This document shows positions 5,698-7,413 of a stretch of DNA of 7,413 bases, one piece after another. Source of the DNA: Clostridia bacterium (GTDB lineage Bacteria > Bacillota > Clostridia > Oscillospirales > CAG-272). The notes under the pieces were generated by a model. The model saw nothing but the letters and a program-made list of their open reading frames with translations. It made no database searches and was not told the DNA's origin. The stretch's first letter is position 1. Every line of letters starts with the position of its first letter. Position numbers and translations under genes: made by a program. The DNA lies in NCBI GenBank assembly GCA_017395715.1, contig JAFQNZ010000191.1:1-7413 (forward strand), read 5' to 3'.

Positions 5698-5729
5698 TTG
5701 AAATCGGCGTTTATTTGTGCTATTATAAT
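5698..5729 (+). promoter_or_regulatory. Promoter of argS
   Basis: TTGAAA (5698-5703) is followed after 17 bp by TATTAT (5721-5726), which is preceded by TGC, an extended -10. An overlapping perfect TATAAT (5724-5729) would give a 20-bp spacing and is less likely. The predicted start near 5733 leaves a leader of about 50 nt, too short for a T-box. Confidence 0.7.
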
Positions 5730-5744
5730 TGTGTATGTGATTTT

Positions 5745-5786
5745 ATGAGGCGGTTTTATCCGCCGAAGAAAGAGGATCCTATATGA
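5745..5786 (+). other. Candidate 13-codon leader ORF overlapping argS by ATGA
   Basis: ATG at 5745 opens MRRFYPPKKEDPI, and its TGA stop (5784-5786) overlaps the argS ATG (5783-5785) as ATGA. Codons 2-3 are AGG-CGG, two arginine codons that are seldom used in the adjacent argS gene. CGG and part of AGG lie in a 5-bp hairpin (GGCGG 5749-5753, loop TTTTAT, CCGCC 5760-5764). The weak point is initiation: no ribosome binding site is visible, and the ATG lies only about 12 nt after the predicted transcript start. It may be a regulatory leader peptide or chance. Confidence 0.3.
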
Positions 5787-7413
5787 CAGAACTCAAGAAA
5801 AAGATTGCTGAAGAGGTGGCGAAGCTTTCAGGCGGCGCGGTGGATGCTTCTGATATTGCGGCATCTTTGGAATATCCGCCCGATGCGACTCTTGGCGATC
5901 TTGCACTGCCTTGCTTTAAGTTTGCCAAGGTGATGCGTAAATCTCCCGTGATGATTGCAAAGGATTTTGCGGAGCGCCTTTCGGTTGCGGGTGTTGCCAA
6001 AGCGGTGGCAACCGGTGGTTACCTTAACTTCACCATCAGCGGCGAATATTATGCCGAAGTGGTGAAAAAAGTGCTTGAAAAAGGCGAAGATTACGGTAAA
6101 AACGAAGACGGCAAGGGAAAGGTCTGTGTGCTTGACTATTCCTCTCCCAACGTGGCAAAGCCTTTCCATATCGGTCACCTCGGCACGACTGTGATCGGTC
6201 ATTCGCTGAAAAAACTGCATGAATTTTCGGGCTACACCTGTGTGGGCATCAACCATCTTGGTGACTGGGGCACACAGTTCGGTAAGATCATTTGCGCTCT
6301 GCGCCGCTTCAGCTCGGTGGAAAGCCTTGAAACGGCGGGCATTGACGACCTTGTGGCGATCTATGTGAAATTCCACGAGGAAGCCGAAAAAGATCCGTCT
6401 CTCAATGAAGAAGCGCGCGCTGAATTCCACAAGATGGAGCTTGGCGATCCCGAGAACATTGCGATCTGGAAGAAGATCATTGCGATCTCTCTTGCTGAAT
6501 ACAAAAAGACCTACGATCTTCTCGGCATTGAATTCGATTCCTACAACGGCGAAGCCTTCTATACCGACAAGATGCAGGAACAGATCGATCTGATGCGCGA
6601 GAAAGGTCTTCTCACGATTGACGACGGCGCAACCATTGTGAATTTGGAAGAATACGGTATGCCGCCTTGCCTGATTTTGAAGCGCGACGGCTCGACGCTG
6701 TATCCCACCCGCGACATTGCTGCGGCGGTTTACAGAAAGCGCACCTACGATTTTGACAAGTGTATTTACGTGACCTCCTCGGGTCAGAGCCTTCACTTTG
6801 CACAGTGGTTCAAGGTTGTGGAAATGATGGGCTACGATTGGGCAGACAAGCTGGTTCACGTGCCTTACGGCACGCTTTCGATCGGTGGTGCCAAGCTTGC
6901 GACTCGTACCGGCAACGTCATTTTGCTGCGCGACCTGTTTGATACCGCCATTGACAAGTGCCTTGCGGTGATCAACGAAAAGAATCCGAACCTTGAAAAC
7001 AAAGAAGAAACCGCCAAGGCTGTTGGTGTGGGCGCTGTTGTTTTCTATTATCTCCTCAACGGCAGAATCAAGGACAGCGACTTTAACATGGAAGATGCGC
7101 TTTCCTTTGACGGCAACACAGGTCCTTACGCGCAGTACACTTACGCGCGTTGCTCCTCGATCCTTGAAAAGACAGGTGAGCTTGCCCCGACTGAAATTAC
7201 CTATGATTCGCCCTATGAATTTGCGCTTGCCAAGACGCTTTCGCGCTTTGGCGAGGTGGTCAAGAATGCGCTGCGCGAGCACGAGCCTTCGGTGGTGACC
7301 CGCTATATTCTTGAAGTGGCAACGGCATTTAACAAGTTCTATCAGGAATGCCGCATCATGGAAAAAGACGGAAGTGTCAATACTTCGCGCGCCATGATGG
7401 TAAAAGCCACACG
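5783..7413 (+). CDS. argS: Arginyl-tRNA synthetase, C-terminus cut by window edge
   Basis: ArgS is a class I synthetase that charges tRNA-Arg with arginine in the cytoplasm. The 543 visible codons cover nearly the whole enzyme (family length about 560-580), so only the last part of the anticodon-binding domain is missing. In order: the ArgS-specific N-terminal domain (about 1-110, with YPPDATLGDLALPCF); the catalytic core opening with DYSSPNVAKPFHIGHL, HIGH at 129-132; the insertion and SGQSLHFAQWFK region; the KMSKS-equivalent loop KLATRTG at 371-377, the degenerate form usual in ArgS; and the DALR-type domain beginning near FDGNTGPYAQYTYAR (442-456). The start has AGAGGA 6 nt upstream. A promoter and terminator separate it from the left neighbour, so it starts its own transcription unit. 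The reading frame is intact throughout. Confidence 0.97.
   Translation, partial: MTELKKKIAEEVAKLSGGAVDASDIAASLEYPPDATLGDLALPCFKFAKVMRKSPVMIAKDFAERLSVAGVAKAVATGGYLNFTISGEYYAEVVKKVLEKGEDYGKNEDGKGKVCVLDYSSPNVAKPFHIGHLGTTVIGHSLKKLHEFSGYTCVGINHLGDWGTQFGKIICALRRFSSVESLETAGIDDLVAIYVKFHEEAEKDPSLNEEARAEFHKMELGDPENIAIWKKIIAISLAEYKKTYDLLGIEFDSYNGEAFYTDKMQEQIDLMREKGLLTIDDGATIVNLEEYGMPPCLILKRDGSTLYPTRDIAAAVYRKRTYDFDKCIYVTSSGQSLHFAQWFKVVEMMGYDWADKLVHVPYGTLSIGGAKLATRTGNVILLRDLFDTAIDKCLAVINEKNPNLENKEETAKAVGVGAVVFYYLLNGRIKDSDFNMEDALSFDGNTGPYAQYTYARCSSILEKTGELAPTEITYDSPYEFALAKTLSRFGEVVKNALREHEPSVVTRYILEVATAFNKFYQECRIMEKDGSVNTSRAMMVKAT

Noticed and set aside
5733..5782. A T-box riboswitch ahead of argS
   Set aside because: The predicted leader is only about 50 nt, with no specifier stem, T-box sequence or terminator/antiterminator pair.
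5828..7282. A 484-codon open frame on the minus strand opposite argS
   Set aside because: It lies wholly antisense to an intact, motif-complete argS, its protein has no recognisable domain, and long antisense frames are expected opposite genes with this codon usage.

Overview
The window looks like an ordinary chromosomal stretch of a low-to-moderate GC Bacillota, most likely a gut-type member of the class Clostridia. This rests on protein style only: a clostridial-type MurA, a clostridial DUF3810 metalloprotease, a eukaryotic-type (group II) branched-chain aminotransferase, AAGGAG/GGAGG ribosome binding sites, A/T-rich intergenic regions and near-consensus sigma-A promoters. No species can be named from sequence alone.

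Layout. The left two thirds is a run of four minus-strand genes, read right to left: an alpha/beta-hydrolase esterase (4833-4051), ilvE (3936-2866), a DUF3810 membrane metalloprotease (2796-1675) and murA (1395-124). The esterase, ilvE and murA each have their own recognisable promoter. A strong terminator lies between ilvE and the DUF3810 gene, yet no separate promoter is visible for the latter. From about 4834 to 5782 the DNA becomes A/T-rich and changes strand. It holds two back-to-back promoters, a small RDD-family membrane protein gene (5039-5440), a hairpin, a short stretch that reads like a leftover of a YD/RHS-repeat protein (5530-5601) and a textbook intrinsic terminator (5606-5646). 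The right end is argS (from 5783, cut by the window edge), with its own promoter and a short leader.

Functionally the genes are unrelated housekeeping and accessory functions: peptidoglycan precursor synthesis (MurA), branched-chain amino acid metabolism (IlvE), arginyl-tRNA charging (ArgS), a putative surface metalloprotease, a cytoplasmic esterase and an uncharacterised membrane protein. There is no phage, CRISPR, transposase, tRNA or rRNA in the window, and I found no convincing new multi-gene system.

The most interesting signals are in the leaders. A 13-codon reading frame with tandem arginine codons overlaps the argS start by ATGA. Three helically phased DnaA-box-like 9-mers sit over the murA promoter, followed by a 13-bp perfect hairpin in the murA leader. 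The ilvE leader contains an upstream start codon with a better ribosome binding site than ilvE's own.
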